45,556 bases of DNA from Branchiostoma floridae. Taxonomy: Eukaryota > Chordata > Leptocardii > Amphioxiformes > Branchiostomatidae. The notes under the pieces were generated by a model. It saw only the letters and a program-made list of their open reading frames with translations. It was not told the origin of the DNA and made no database searches. Location: contig NC_049992.1 of NCBI RefSeq assembly GCF_000003815.2, forward strand, positions 3,100,663 through 3,146,218, in the 5' to 3' direction. Both the position numbers and the translations under genes were made by a program. Positions 34,007 to 44,099 of this stretch are shown one piece after another. Each line of letters opens with the position of its first letter. The first letter of the stretch is position 1.

Positions 34007-37000
34007 CTATAGTCTACTTCTGAGATACCCACGTCTCTCGGTCTTGCTTTTTTCTTCCGTTCTGTCGTTCCGGGTCTGCGGGAAGATTTTCCTGGTGACG
34101 GAGTTCCGGAAACACAGCAGCAGGCGGCGCACCGGGTTATTCCTGTGGTGGAAATGAAATCGGGATTTACTACTGCAAATCTGGGGTCGTAATGGCAGAG
34201 TGTTTGGCCGATAACCCAGAGGTCCTGGGTTCAAATCCCTTTGATATGCCACCGACCTTGTGCCCTTGGGAAAGACGCTTTACACGACTTTCCTCATTTC
34301 ACGTACGTGTAGTGTTACACGTAGAGATGGCACTTTTGCTGGCCATTTCATTTGTCCTAGCTGGTCGTATGTTGTTGTTTAAAGGGACCTCTGGATAACA
34401 TCAACATCACAACGTCCCCGGAGTGGCGGCGTGCTGCGTCTGACTGGCTGTACGCTGTGCCCTGGGGAATGCGTCGGGTGCTCAACTACATTAAGGTACC
34501 TGTATAACGTTAACTTACAGCTTTGGACATTGCATTTTCATAGATCTCAACATACAAGTAAGGGGCTACATACTCTGACTTAAAAGGTTAAGTATATACT
34601 TTAATTAAAGTTAAGCATATCCTGTACTTGGATTAAAGAGAAGTACAGTGAAGCAATATGACAATTTGCTCATAGGAAAAGTTTGGAGACCCCGAAGTGT
34701 ACATCACAGAGAACGGCTGGTCTGANNNNNNNNNNNNNNNNNNNNNNNNNNNNNNNNNNNNNNNNNNNNNNNNNNNNNNNNNNNNNNNNNNNNNNNNNNN
34801 NNNNNNNNNNNNNNNNNNNNNNNNNACAGTGAGGGTTATCGCCTCCCAGAATGTAGTTGAATTTATCTATCGAACAGAGAGTAGCAAATTCTTTAGAGCA
34901 AGCGGAATCTGTCCAGATATGCAGTTGTCAATGATATTATTAAAAGTGTTTGTTGAATAAGAGATTGGGATAGTTTTTCTAGTTCCTAAGGCGGATTTTT
35001 TATAAAATTTTTGCGTTGGATTGAAAGTTTGAAACTTTAGACCCATGTTACTTGCTAATGCAGAGAAGTTTGTGTCAATGATTCAAAGGAATTGAAATGA
35101 AGAAGTGACGCAGAAGGAAAAAGTGTTGTATAAACCAATGACGTTCTCCTCCTTGGTCTAACAAACCACTTCCGAATGACCGACAATGCGCTCAACACGT
35201 CAAAGCCGCGATGCCAAGCTTCGCATTTCATTTGTCCATTTGTCTGGGTTACTACGAAATCCAATCCTTCTGTGCTTTGCCGAAGTAAACAAAATATGAC
35301 GTCAAAGTCCGTAAGTCTGACGTCACACGCATTTGCCATGACGTCATGATCACCCGGTTCATTGGCCGATATAACTTCAAAGTCAGGCGACCGACATTAA
35401 CATATACAGTTACAGTTACAGTTACTGGGCCAGTTACGCACTAGGCAGGCTTGAGCAATGTCTGAACTGCGTCAAATACGTGTCCTGACGCACATGTTTA
35501 AACTGTCTATGCGGGGTTTGATTGGGATTCAAAATTAGAAACTTCACATTTTAAGTATACAGACAAAGCCAAAAGACCACATTGTCACCCGTGAGTTTTT
35601 AGCATTATTCTCCAAGTAGAGATTTATGATTTTTTGCCGTCGACAGTACCTTGTAGGTTCGGCGGCTCCCTCTCCGTCCTCTGTCCCCTGTGGTTCCGCC
35701 ACGCCTCCGTCCTCTCCGCGACTCAACGTGAAGGTTTTCTGTAGTGTTGGTAAATATAGAAGAATTGGCGAAATGTCGACTCTATCAACAAAATAACACA
35801 TACCATTGGGCCACATGACAACCTTCTAACAACTGTGGTGAAACGAAAGCTGAGATGGTTTGGACATGTGGCAAGGTCCTCAGGTCTCGCAAAAACAGTA
35901 CTACAAGGGACAGTCCCTGGTAGCCGGAAGAGAGGAAGACAGAAGAAAAGATGGGAGGATAACATAAGAGAGTGGACTGGCTTAAGCCTAGCTGAAGCGA
36001 TGCGTGTGGCGGAAGATAGAGCTAGATGGAGGAGGGTGGTGAGTTTATGATAATCATTGTAACTCTAATTGGAGATCGAAATAAACAAACAAACAAATTG
36101 TCATGGTACCCCAACGACCCACTAGAAGGTCAAGGGATACTAGTAGGTGAGGTGAGGTGACGTGATCAAAGCACTAAGCACCTATGAGAAAAAGTATTGA
36201 GCTGAACACGTGAGGCCCAAAACAATAAACGAACTTAAAACTAGTTAAGGAGCAAGAAGTTACACTGAATTGAAAGTAGGAATTTTGATAACCTCTGATA
36301 GCCTCCTCTCTGCGTATTGTTTCTGCATGACGGGCTCTGTGACGGCTCGCAACATCTTCTGCATCTCCTGCAAAGTGGTATTCAGGTCAACATGTTTGGG
36401 AATTGAGCGGGACATCATGGTACAAAAAAAAAGCATATACATTTTAAAAAGATTAAGGATTTGAATTCAGAGTAAGGTGTGTGTTTATTCTACAATCGAG
36501 TGCTTCGTGTTCGTTACAATTAGAAACGAATCACATGGATGGAGAAAAGTGACCACCATTTACCTCTCTGGGCAGTTTGTGATCCGGTTCCGTTTCAGGT
36601 ACGTATTCGGATCTGTTAAAAGTAATAAAAAAACGTTATGGAAGACCAGAAATGGAGACTGGATTTGAGCAACAGTTGCGATATGATGACAAAAACTCTT
36701 CTTCCGACGATATGCAACCGAGATGTTAATGGTTCAAGTCTAAAATATTTATGCGATTCGAAATATCAAGTCCATCAGTAACCTGTTCACCTGTCGTCTC
36801 CGGTCGTCTGCAGTTCCGACTCTCCAGACTGGACGGCAAGGCCCCCTAACGCCGCCTGGATCCGCTGGATAAAACCAGCTTCTCGTTCTGAAAGCAAAAG
36901 AACTTGACATTTATCTTTCAAGCTCAGTGTATGCGTATTCGCGGTATTCTGGTATTTACACATCAAACAATACTTAAGAACATAATAAGAATCAAAAACA

Positions 37001-40000
37001 GCAACCACCTCCTTCGCCTGTCCTTTCAGATTTGATAAGACATACTTCAGGTGACTGCTTTTCATCTTCAAGACTTCTCTTTGCCGGTTGCCTATTTCTT
37101 TATTAGGAAACCTAAGTGCCTAAGCCAGGGACTGGCCCTTAAATGTTGTTCCTCCCCGTGAGGTTTCTTCTAGGAAACATTAAAAACAATAAATGATAAG
37201 CTCCAATGAGGAATAAAAAAAAGGTACCTACCTCCGTCTTCCCCTTCTGCTTTAGCTTTGACCTCTTCTTCCAGATACGGCAGAATATCCTTGAGAAGAC
37301 CGATCTTTCTTTTTAGATCTTCTCCATGCCGTTTTCTGACTTAGGAATCAATAAGGAATGAGGCTAGCAAAAGATACCTACCTCCGCCCTCCCCGTCTCC
37401 TTTAGCTTTGACCTCTTCTTCCAGATACGGCAGAATATCCTTGAGAAGACCGATCTTTCTTTTTAAATCTTCTCCATGCCGTTTTCTGCCTTAGGAATCA
37501 ATAAGGAATGAGGCTAGCAAAAGATACCTACCTCCGCCCTCCCCGTCTCCTTTAGCTTTGACCTCTTCTTCCAGATACGGCAGAATGTCCTTGAGAATTC
37601 CGTCCTTCAGTCTCAGCGCATCTCCCTGCCCCTCCGCGAACCTCTTCCAGGCGTCTCTCTCCCGGATGGTTCTCTCTAGCAGCTCTGACAGTTCGTTCCT
37701 GTTGGCCTTCGGACTGATGGCAACCTGTATATGATAGGCGAAAATGAAAGTAATCTCGAGCCAGGTTAGCTCACTGAAGAGCTAGTCTTCCACCGGTCTT
37801 GGCAGATAGGGCAGACGATGTGTACAGGATTACAGGTTCATTGAACACGGGAAATTCCTCTAGCTCATTTCGACAAGCACGAATAGAGGTTTACGTCTCA
37901 TCCTAAGGACTGTAACACTTTCCAGTAAAGAGAGACGCAACCGAGATAAAACTCGAGGCTTCTGGAATAACGAGTGTAATGTAGCCTCTACCAGGCTCCG
38001 TGGATCGGTGGGCTAATTGTAAATATTGGACAAATAGAGTCAAAAGTACGCTAGGGAAATGACTCCTCTGGTCGGCCGACTCCCCTAACGTACTATTGAC
38101 TCTATTTGTCCAATATTTACAATTAGACCACCGATCCGCGGAGCCTGGTAGAGGCTAAGTGTAATGTATATTCTTGAATGTATAACACGATGCATCATTG
38201 ACTACGCTAGGCAACATAGCAAAGCGCAACTCAAATACCTTCTTGCATGACTGTGCGAAGTTCAAGGTTGATATAGTCTCCAGCACGCTGCCGCTGCTCC
38301 TGTCACAAGTCGCTACAATGACCGTCTGCGACGTCCCGTCCAGGCAATGTTTCAACAGCTTGGTCAGCACGCTTTCCCTGTAGTCATGTATAAATACAGC
38401 CTTAAGTATGAGGAAAATGCTCTGGGAAGCATGTTGGAGGACAAAATTTGTCACCTTCCCGATATCGGAGGAGGATGAAATTTTTAGGACATACTGAGCC
38501 CAGCACATGCTATACGAAAATCAATAAAAAGGGCCAAATAAGTGTCAGACACAACAAAAATCAGCCTTCCAAACTATGTAAAATTGTAATAAATTTTAAA
38601 CAATGATTAATAACGAAGCTTGTAGTTGTACACGCCAACACAATTCAGGCTAGAATACCTGCAAAGGCTTAGGTCACAATTCGAAAAAGGGGCCCTGCCG
38701 GGCAATTCACGGGCTGTTTTTTGGCACTTTCGGGCGTGACCCCTGCGTTGCCCTGTGGGACACCTCGCGGCTGCCGGGGTATTTTGAGGCCCGGCCGGGA
38801 CCCTGGTTCAATTTAAGTCTGAGTTAAAATGAACCAGGGACCCGCTCGTACAACCACCCCGCGACCTAATCGTGACAACACCGAGAGGGACCCCTCCGGT
38901 TGCCGACAGTCTGTCGGAATAAATTCGTTACGTCAAAGACCAGGTTACGGAATAAAAGTGTGTAATTCGTAACACCGGGTCAAATATGTGACGTCACAGA
39001 TCACGTGAAAGGACAAAAGCCGTGAACTTACACGTATCACACAGTTCTCGTATTACAGTGGAGTTAAGTGCATAGCGCTATACCAAGGGAAAGGAGAAGA
39101 CCAGGGGAAACAGCCCTTAGCCCACTAGGCAGGCGGAAGAATTCAGCAACAGAAACTTCTGCAGACAAGGGCTGAACAGAGGGGGATAGGACAACACACC
39201 ACGCAACAGACCACATAATAGGCTGCATCACTGAGAAGCAGGACGAACAGATAGCCTCCTTCATAGAAAGCTTCTATGTTTTTTACGATATTACAACCCC
39301 AGACTATAAAAACAAGCTGAAGAAAGATGTTTGGCTGAAGAATAACGTTTCCTCTGCAATTGGCCGACGGAACGCCAAACTTGCAGTCATTCGGACCCAT
39401 AAGCCATTTTTTTTCGTTTTATAAATATAAAAATATAGGCCTCAACAGTTTGGCAAGTCATCCGCCGACATTAAAAATTCCAATAACATGTTTATTTAGT
39501 TTAGTTTAGAAACGTAACAGTGCCGCACGTCAGTGCTAGTGCGAGGAAAAGTTGGCGAAAAAAACCGTGCCGCAGTGAACGGACCCCGACGTACCGCACC
39601 AGTACTCCAAGTTCAATGATGTACTACCTTAAGTGAATGCAGGCAATGCTTGTTTTTATACCCCTTAAAGAGTGCCCACCAGGAGCCTGCCTGGTTCCCT
39701 GCCGTTGTTCGCAGGGCATGCGGCAGGGACCATACAACTGCCCCACCGGGCTGTGAGAGACAAACGTTACCCTGTCGGACCCCGCAGGGGTGACTACAGG
39801 ACACCGTCAGAACATCTGACGGGTGTCTGCCGGAGACGAACCTAGGAAGGTGGAAATTTTTTAAAGAAAAATGACGGGGTGCCCGCCGGAACACTCCGGG
39901 ACCCCCATGGGGCAGCGCGAAGGCAACGTTTGATTGTGACCACGACAGCCGGTAAACAGCCGGTGTCCGCCCGACTTCAGAGCCCGGCCGGGGCTACATC

Positions 40001-42152
40001 CCTGACGGGCACCGGGCCAATTGTGACCCTAGCCAAAGTGGTGATTTAATAAAGTTCAAAGTTATGTAATTATTACTAAATTTGGGCCTCCCTACCTGTA
40101 GGGAACGTGTTTTCTTCCCTTCCTGTCCGATAGCGCGGCCACGACGCGTTTGAGTGTGTAGAGGCTGAGGCGGATTTTGCGTCCCTCCGCCCGGGTGAGG
40201 TCTGAGAGCGCGGCGTCGTCCTCGGTCTCGCTACCCGCCAGATCTACCATGAACAGGCTGGCTGTGAAGACGGCCGGGATCGTAGAAAGCGTATCAGAAT
40301 CAAGAAAATAAAGTTAACTAGTTATCTGTAGATTAACTAGTGGGGTCGTGTAACGTACCTACAGGGTGTTTGGCCCCGGAAACCAGTGGTCCAGGGTTCG
40401 AACCCGATCATACTTCCGAATCGGAAGTATGGAAGTTCCGATGTTTTGCACTTGGGGAAGGCACTTTGAAATTCCTCACTCCACCCAGGTGTAAGGATGG
40501 GTACCTGTCTACTGAGTGGGGTCCTTGGTGAGGTAAAAGGCAGTGAATGGAGAGGGATGCGCTCTGCCTACCAATACAGTGCCCTAGACACAGTGGATAG
40601 CAACCCATTGCCCCTATGGCCTCGGAAAGGCAATGGGACTCTACCCTTGCCTACCATATATAATCTAAAAGATGTCTTCGTGGTTGATAGCTTCATGGGG
40701 TCTAAATCTACTCGACTACTCCTCGACGCAGTAGCGCAGTTGCAAGGATGTTTTCATTACTCGGCATTGAAAATTCTTTTCCAGGAGATACTTCCAAAGA
40801 TTTCGGATACACATGTAGTATGCAAGCATAAACATTGCTCAATGAGTTGGGTGTTTTTGGTGGTTGCTTTTAGATGTCAAAATGACCTGACCAACTTTTG
40901 TTGCCTGCCCTCACATTGGACAGGTTTGCTGTAATTGAATACCTGCTCTGTCCTGCCTGACCAGCGGTTGTTTTGAGGCCTCCCATTGGACGGTTTTGGT
41001 CTGAATGACGTCCATCTGGATGATCATGTGAGAACGAGAGCTGCGCTGGTTCCGCTTCGTCCTCTGCTCCCGCCGTGACCTTGAAGGGACAAAAAAAGAA
41101 ACAAAATGGTGACGTCCTAACTTTTCTGCTTTATGAAATCTGTGTCTATGTATGGTCCGTGGAAATAAGTAACGTTAAATAAGTACAATTGAAGCTTTAC
41201 AACAATATCAATAACAAAATGAAAACAATTTAGGACTATGAAAGTTTTGCCCTTGAACATTTAAACAGGTGTAATTATTGGGGTAATGACCTTTACGTGC
41301 TCGGTCATGGTGGCCACCTATCAACGTTCCACTTTCCAAAAATATGCAAATTAAACTAAAGTTTGAACATGGTCAGTAACAATAGAAGGGTTAAAGTGCT
41401 CATTGTTTTGTAATGACCTTGCAGCTGCCCGTAGAACTGTCATGGCGGCCTCAGCCCGCACCACGTAGTGGTTGGTGATGCCGTGCGGGTAGAACGAGCC
41501 TCTCTTGTCAGGACCCCGGATGTCTAGACTCTTCCCTGTGCTCGCACTGAACAGGTCGTACACCTGGGGGAAAGGGTTAAGTTGAACTTTTATTTGTAAA
41601 CAAGAAGTAGACTGTCATCACAAACAATAAAGCTTCACTCTATCGAAGTTAAGTTATTTTAAAGATGAAGGACTCTCTCCCTCCTCCTACTCTCTCTCTT
41701 ACACATATTCTCGCACACAAACGCAGCAAGAAGTAGCAATGGAATGAGGGAGGGATAGAGTTATTTGTGGACATACCATTATAGTTTTATATGGATATCC
41801 ACATTTCCGTTTGGTTCGGCCCTCTAGCAAGTACGCAAACTAATAAACACTGAACAAACAGGCAGTTTCCATCTGAGCGAAGAGGAAGAGATGAGAGGGG
41901 AGGGGAGGGAGAGAGTTGGAGGAAAGAAAAGAACAAGGAACGAACAGCTTACCTTTTCCATGTACACCTCATACACCAGCATGTGTATGTCCACCGTCCG
42001 GCTGGGATCCGCCTGCTCTAGGCGCTCCTTCACCGCGAACATGTGCACCAGCGTGCGGGGTACCAGGCCTTCCGACACCGCCGGGTCCGCTTTACCGCGC
42101 GCCGCCTGCTCCGGACCCAGCAACGTGTAGGTCTTACCCGAGCTCGTGTGGC
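34007..42152 (-). CDS. Kinesin-like motor protein gene, N-terminus off window
   Basis: Exons in coding order: 41953-42152, 41418-41563, 40943-41079, 40096-40261, 38239-38377, 37532-37724, 37382-37489, 37232-37339, 36791-36887, 36564-36612, 36293-36367, 35650-35738 and 34007-34142 (stop TAG). Every junction agrees in phase. The first exon carries the P-loop GHTSSGKT and YEVYMEKV, the third holds switch I (NQRSSRSH), the fourth switch II (DLAGSE) with HVPYR, and the fifth ends the motor with VLETISTLNFAQS. ATP-driven microtubule motor function follows from the family. The motor is divergent: EGRKIRLSLYTLKRVVAAL replaces the usual EGxxINxSLxxLGxVIxAL. Only about 250-300 residues of charged, partly coiled-coil sequence follow, so this is a short kinesin. 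Subfamily is not assigned. The first motor strand and neck-side N-terminus lie right of the window. Confidence 0.85.
34182..34384 (+). mobile_element. tRNA-derived SINE
   Basis: Box A-like TGGCAGAGTGT at 34193 and perfect box B GGTTCAAATCC at 34228, followed by CCCTTGGGAAAGACGCTTTA and TTTCCTCATTTCAC, a body shared with the SINE at 40341. It ends just before the GH1 exon. Confidence 0.6.
34385..34725 (+). pseudogene. Glycoside hydrolase family 1 fragment, cut by assembly gap
   Basis: Two phase 0 exons are visible: 34385-34495 (DNINITTSPEWRRAASDWLY, then AVPWGMRRVLNYIK and GTACCT) and 34682 to the gap (FGDPEVYITENGWS). The WLYxVPWGxRxxLNYIK block and the ITENG motif with the catalytic nucleophile Glu are characteristic of GH1 beta-glucosidase/lactase-like enzymes. 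No other GH1 exon is found on either side. It may be a fragment left by duplication, or part of a real gene hidden by the gap or misplaced in scaffolding. Confidence 0.65.
34726..34825. other. Assembly gap (100 N)
   Basis: Exactly 100 N interrupting the GH1 exon after ITENGWS. Sequence to the right does not continue the exon. Confidence 0.98.
34830..35290. other. Intron, nothing recognised
   Basis: No continuation of the GH1 exon and no repeat ends found right of the gap. The CRE cluster follows. Confidence 0.4.
35297..35346. promoter_or_regulatory. Three perfect CRE palindromes at 21-bp spacing
   Basis: TGACGTCA occurs at 35297-35304, 35318-35325 and 35339-35346, with 13-base spacers of different sequence. 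A CCAAT box (ATTGG on plus) follows at 35361. CREB/ATF binding is expected from the motif. The cluster lies in the last intron of the kinesin gene, about 300 bases downstream (in gene sense) of exon 35650-35738. Confidence 0.55.
35790..36095 (+). mobile_element. LINE reverse-transcriptase C-terminal fragment
   Basis: From 35835 the frame reads MVKRKLRWFGHVARSSGLAK, then GSRKRGRQKKRWEDNIREWT and RWRRVVSL, the well-known end of RTE/L1-like endonuclease-reverse-transcriptase proteins. The tail is AATAAACAAACAAACAAA at 36081. It is in a kinesin intron. Confidence 0.75.
37232..37339 (-). CDS. Tandem-duplicated 36-codon kinesin neck exon, copy 2
   Basis: This lies exactly 150 bases from copy 1, again 108 bases, phase 1-1, with the same kind of acceptor and a GTAGGT donor. 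Its end differs (VKAKAEGEDG instead of VKAKGDGEG), so the copy has changed while staying open. The following exon 36791-36887 begins in phase 1, so both copies fit in frame. Confidence 0.55.
37382..37489 (-). CDS. Tandem-duplicated 36-codon kinesin neck exon, copy 1
   Basis: After the acceptor GATTCCTAAG the open frame reads RKRHGEDLKRKIGLLKDILP followed by YLEEEVKAKGDGEG and a GTAGGT donor. The exon is 108 bases with phase 1 on both sides, so it can be included or skipped without shifting the frame. It copies the 3' part of exon 37532-37724 (LKDILPYLEEEVKAKGDGEG). Confidence 0.55.
37982..38157. mobile_element. 176-bp MITE, perfect 9-bp target duplication
   Basis: Ends TAGCCTCTACCAGGCTCCGT and complement pair over about 75 bases, flanked by AGTGTAATG on both sides (37973-37981, 38158-38166). 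Same family as 33713-33876: both carry GTGGATCGGTGG and GGTCTAATTGTA-type blocks. Confidence 0.85.
38666..40034. mobile_element. GC-rich 1.4-kb TIR element
   Basis: Ends GGCTTAGGTCACAATT and AATTGTGACCCTAGCC pair at 14 of 16 positions; AAA lies on both sides. Both arms are rich in CCCGGCCGGG-type sequence, unlike the AT-rich neighbourhood. A CRE (TGACGTCA) is inside near 38991. No coding frame is recognised. Confidence 0.55.
40096..40261 (-). CDS. Kinesin exon with switch II
   Basis: It encodes SLFMVDLAGSE, the Walker B/switch II motif, followed by the relay region and RKGRKHVPYR. The loop after DLAGSE (TEDDAALSDLTRAEG) is acidic rather than the usual basic arginine-rich loop, which is unusual for a microtubule-contacting segment. 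Confidence 0.85.
40341..40640 (+). mobile_element. tRNA-derived SINE
   Basis: Box B GGTTCGAACCC at 40396 follows a tRNA-like head (GGGGTCGTGTAAC). The body CACTTGGGGAAGGCACTTTG with ATTCCTCACTCCACCCAGG is shared with the SINE at 34182. Kinesin intron, opposite strand. Confidence 0.6.
40943..41079 (-). CDS. Kinesin exon with switch I
   Basis: It begins in phase 2 after TTCAAG and encodes NQRSSRSHMIIQMDV, which matches the NxxSSRSH nucleotide-sensing motif of kinesins. It ends in phase 1 before GTATTC and joins the switch II exon in frame. Confidence 0.8.
41953..42152 (-). CDS. Kinesin exon with ATP-binding P-loop
   Basis: It opens in phase 1 after a CTCATAG acceptor and encodes GHTSSGKTYTLLGPEQ, the nucleotide-binding loop, then AVKERLEQAD, and ends at VYEVYMEK before GTAAGC. 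The Gly-Lys-Thr of the P-loop is intact, so ATP binding is expected. Confidence 0.85.
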
Positions 42153-42320
42153 CTATGAGAGGGAGAAAAATTTGATACTAGATTCTTGATGTGAGCAACA
42201 AAATTCGACTTTTGTTGCTTAATTAAGACCCTGACAAAGACCCTACGCTTCTACGATAAGTTCTTCTTGTAGGCCAAGAAAAAATGGGAGTAATTTAGAC
42301 GAAAAACGTATTTCAATCGC

Positions 42321-43345
42321 CCCCCCCCCCCGGGGGGCGAGATCACTAGCGTTTTCGCCCCCCTTTAGCGTTTTCGCCCCCCCCCCCAGAGCAGCTGGTT
42401 ACTACATATTACAGGTGCGCTACCTGGTACTATACTGCACCTGGGGAGTAACGTATATGGTGTGTTACCTGGTACCTATATGGCACCTTATTACCGTACC
42501 GTAAGATGTCATACCTCAAAAGTCGATATTATATTGTTCGGTGCAAACATGACATTGAAATGACAAAGACAATTTTTGCAGCTGAGGTGGCATAAAAACA
42601 GTGCTACTGCGAACGTATAAATCAACACCGTCTATGGTACGGAATACGTCAGCTATATGTTTTCAATTTGTCACAGTGTTTTCTTTCTTGTGCTGGAAAC
42701 ATTTCCAAAGCACTACCAAAAACACACGTACGTAAATAATAGTTTCTCATTATAAACACTATCTACGCGCAAGTTGATATAGCTGTTGCTAAATGCTACA
42801 CAAACACTGGTAAAGTACCAGTCTTAAGAAACACGGGTAAATGCATCAGTTCCTAAATACTAGAAAAAACAGTCATGTTGGAGGTGAAGATATCCCTTGG
42901 CCAGGTGCATATACCAAATTGTGCGTTATTCTAATTGATACCTTATATTTGCATAATTAATAAAGACATTACATAGTTCTTTTGTGGTCACTTCATGGTA
43001 GAGACTTCATATTGGAGATATATAGGTTGCTTGAGGACAGGTGAATACAATGAAATACACCTTATGTCAAAACTCAGGTATATGCAATAATGGGAATACA
43101 AGGGACCCAACCCTCCTTGTCTGAAACAAGTTCAATTACAAGTTCTTATTACCATGTAATTACGTTAATATTGATACTATGAATGGAGTTATGTATCAAG
43201 CGCATGTACTTATATCATTCTGAAACTGAATTTTGTGATTTATACCAATCAACTTCTAAAATGTCATGTAAAGCCGTTTTTTGGGGGGGGGCGAAATCGC
43301 TAAAGGGGGGCGAGGTAGGGGGCGAGATCACTAGCCGGGGAGGGC
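42321..43345. mobile_element. Inverted G/C-tract pair, possible foldback element
   Basis: The left arm 42321-42388 (GCGTTTTCGCCCCCC, CTTTAGCGTTTTCGCCCC) and right arm 43279-43345 (GGGGGCGAAATCGCTAAAGG, GGGCGAGATCACTAGCC) are inverted copies about 900 bases apart. The interior is AT-rich and non-coding. No target duplication was identified. Confidence 0.45.
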
Positions 43346-43978
43346 GAGATCTGTATCTGTATCTGTATCTGTATCTATATAGCCGGTATAACCGCCCTTC
43401 GGCGTAACACACCAGCTTCGCAGGCACGCGGCGCGGCAGCAGCTGGTTATATTACACTGAACGACTCATCACACCTAGTTTTTGCACATCTATATGCAAG
43501 TGTTCTCTGAAACTATCCAGAGAAGACGCCCCTACTGTGCTTGGTGATAACATATTCCACTCTACAATAGTTCTGGGGAAATAGGAATTTTTGAACACAT
43601 CAATCCTAGGTTGGTAACTCTGGTACTTGAAAGCATGACTGTTTCTAGTTCGTTTTTGAGCTGGTGTTAGATACTTATCAGTCGGTACGTCCACCAGTTT
43701 ATTGGTCATTTTGTACATCATACAAAGTCTGGACATTTTCCTCCTGTCTTCAAGTGATGTCCACTGCAGATCTGTTTTCATTTTGGTAACACTAGCATCT
43801 CTGCTGTAGTTGTTTGTACAGAATCTGGCAGCTTGGTTCTGTATCCTTTCCAGTTTATCTTTGTCTTTCTTTGTATACGGATCCCATACTGTTGCAGCAT
43901 ATTCAAGATTTGGTCTTACCAGTGACGTGTATGCAAGTGATTTTACCCTGGCTGGGCAGGGTCTACCGAAAGTGCGAA
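43346..43978 (-). mobile_element. 5'-truncated CR1-like LINE 3' end
   Basis: From about 43975 down to 43452 the minus strand reads SLAYTSLVRPNLEYAATVWD, then DKLERIQNQAARFC, YFPRTIVEWNMLSPS and DSFREHLHID, the palm/thumb end of a LINE reverse transcriptase. The 3' UTR and a (GATACA)n tail end at 43346. Confidence 0.8.
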
Positions 43979-44078
43979 AAGGAACGAAAAGGAACGAAAA
44001 GGAACGAAAAGGAACGAAAAGGAACGAAAAGGAACGAAAAGGAACGAAAAGGAACGAAAAGGAACGAAAAGGAACGAA
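43970..44078 (+). repeat. GGAACGAAAA decamer minisatellite
   Basis: Ten near-perfect copies of GGAACGAAAA follow CCGAAAGTGCGAAAA at the truncated 5' end of the LINE. The open frames through it are artefacts of the repeat. Confidence 0.85.
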
Positions 44079-44099
44079 GTATGAAACAAATTCAAATAA

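Noticed and set aside
36477-36668. Plus-strand frame over kinesin exon 36564-36612
   Set aside because: The minus-strand exon fits kinesin phases on both sides; this is its shadow.
40341-40415. tRNA gene
   Set aside because: Perfect box B but no cloverleaf; shared SINE body downstream.
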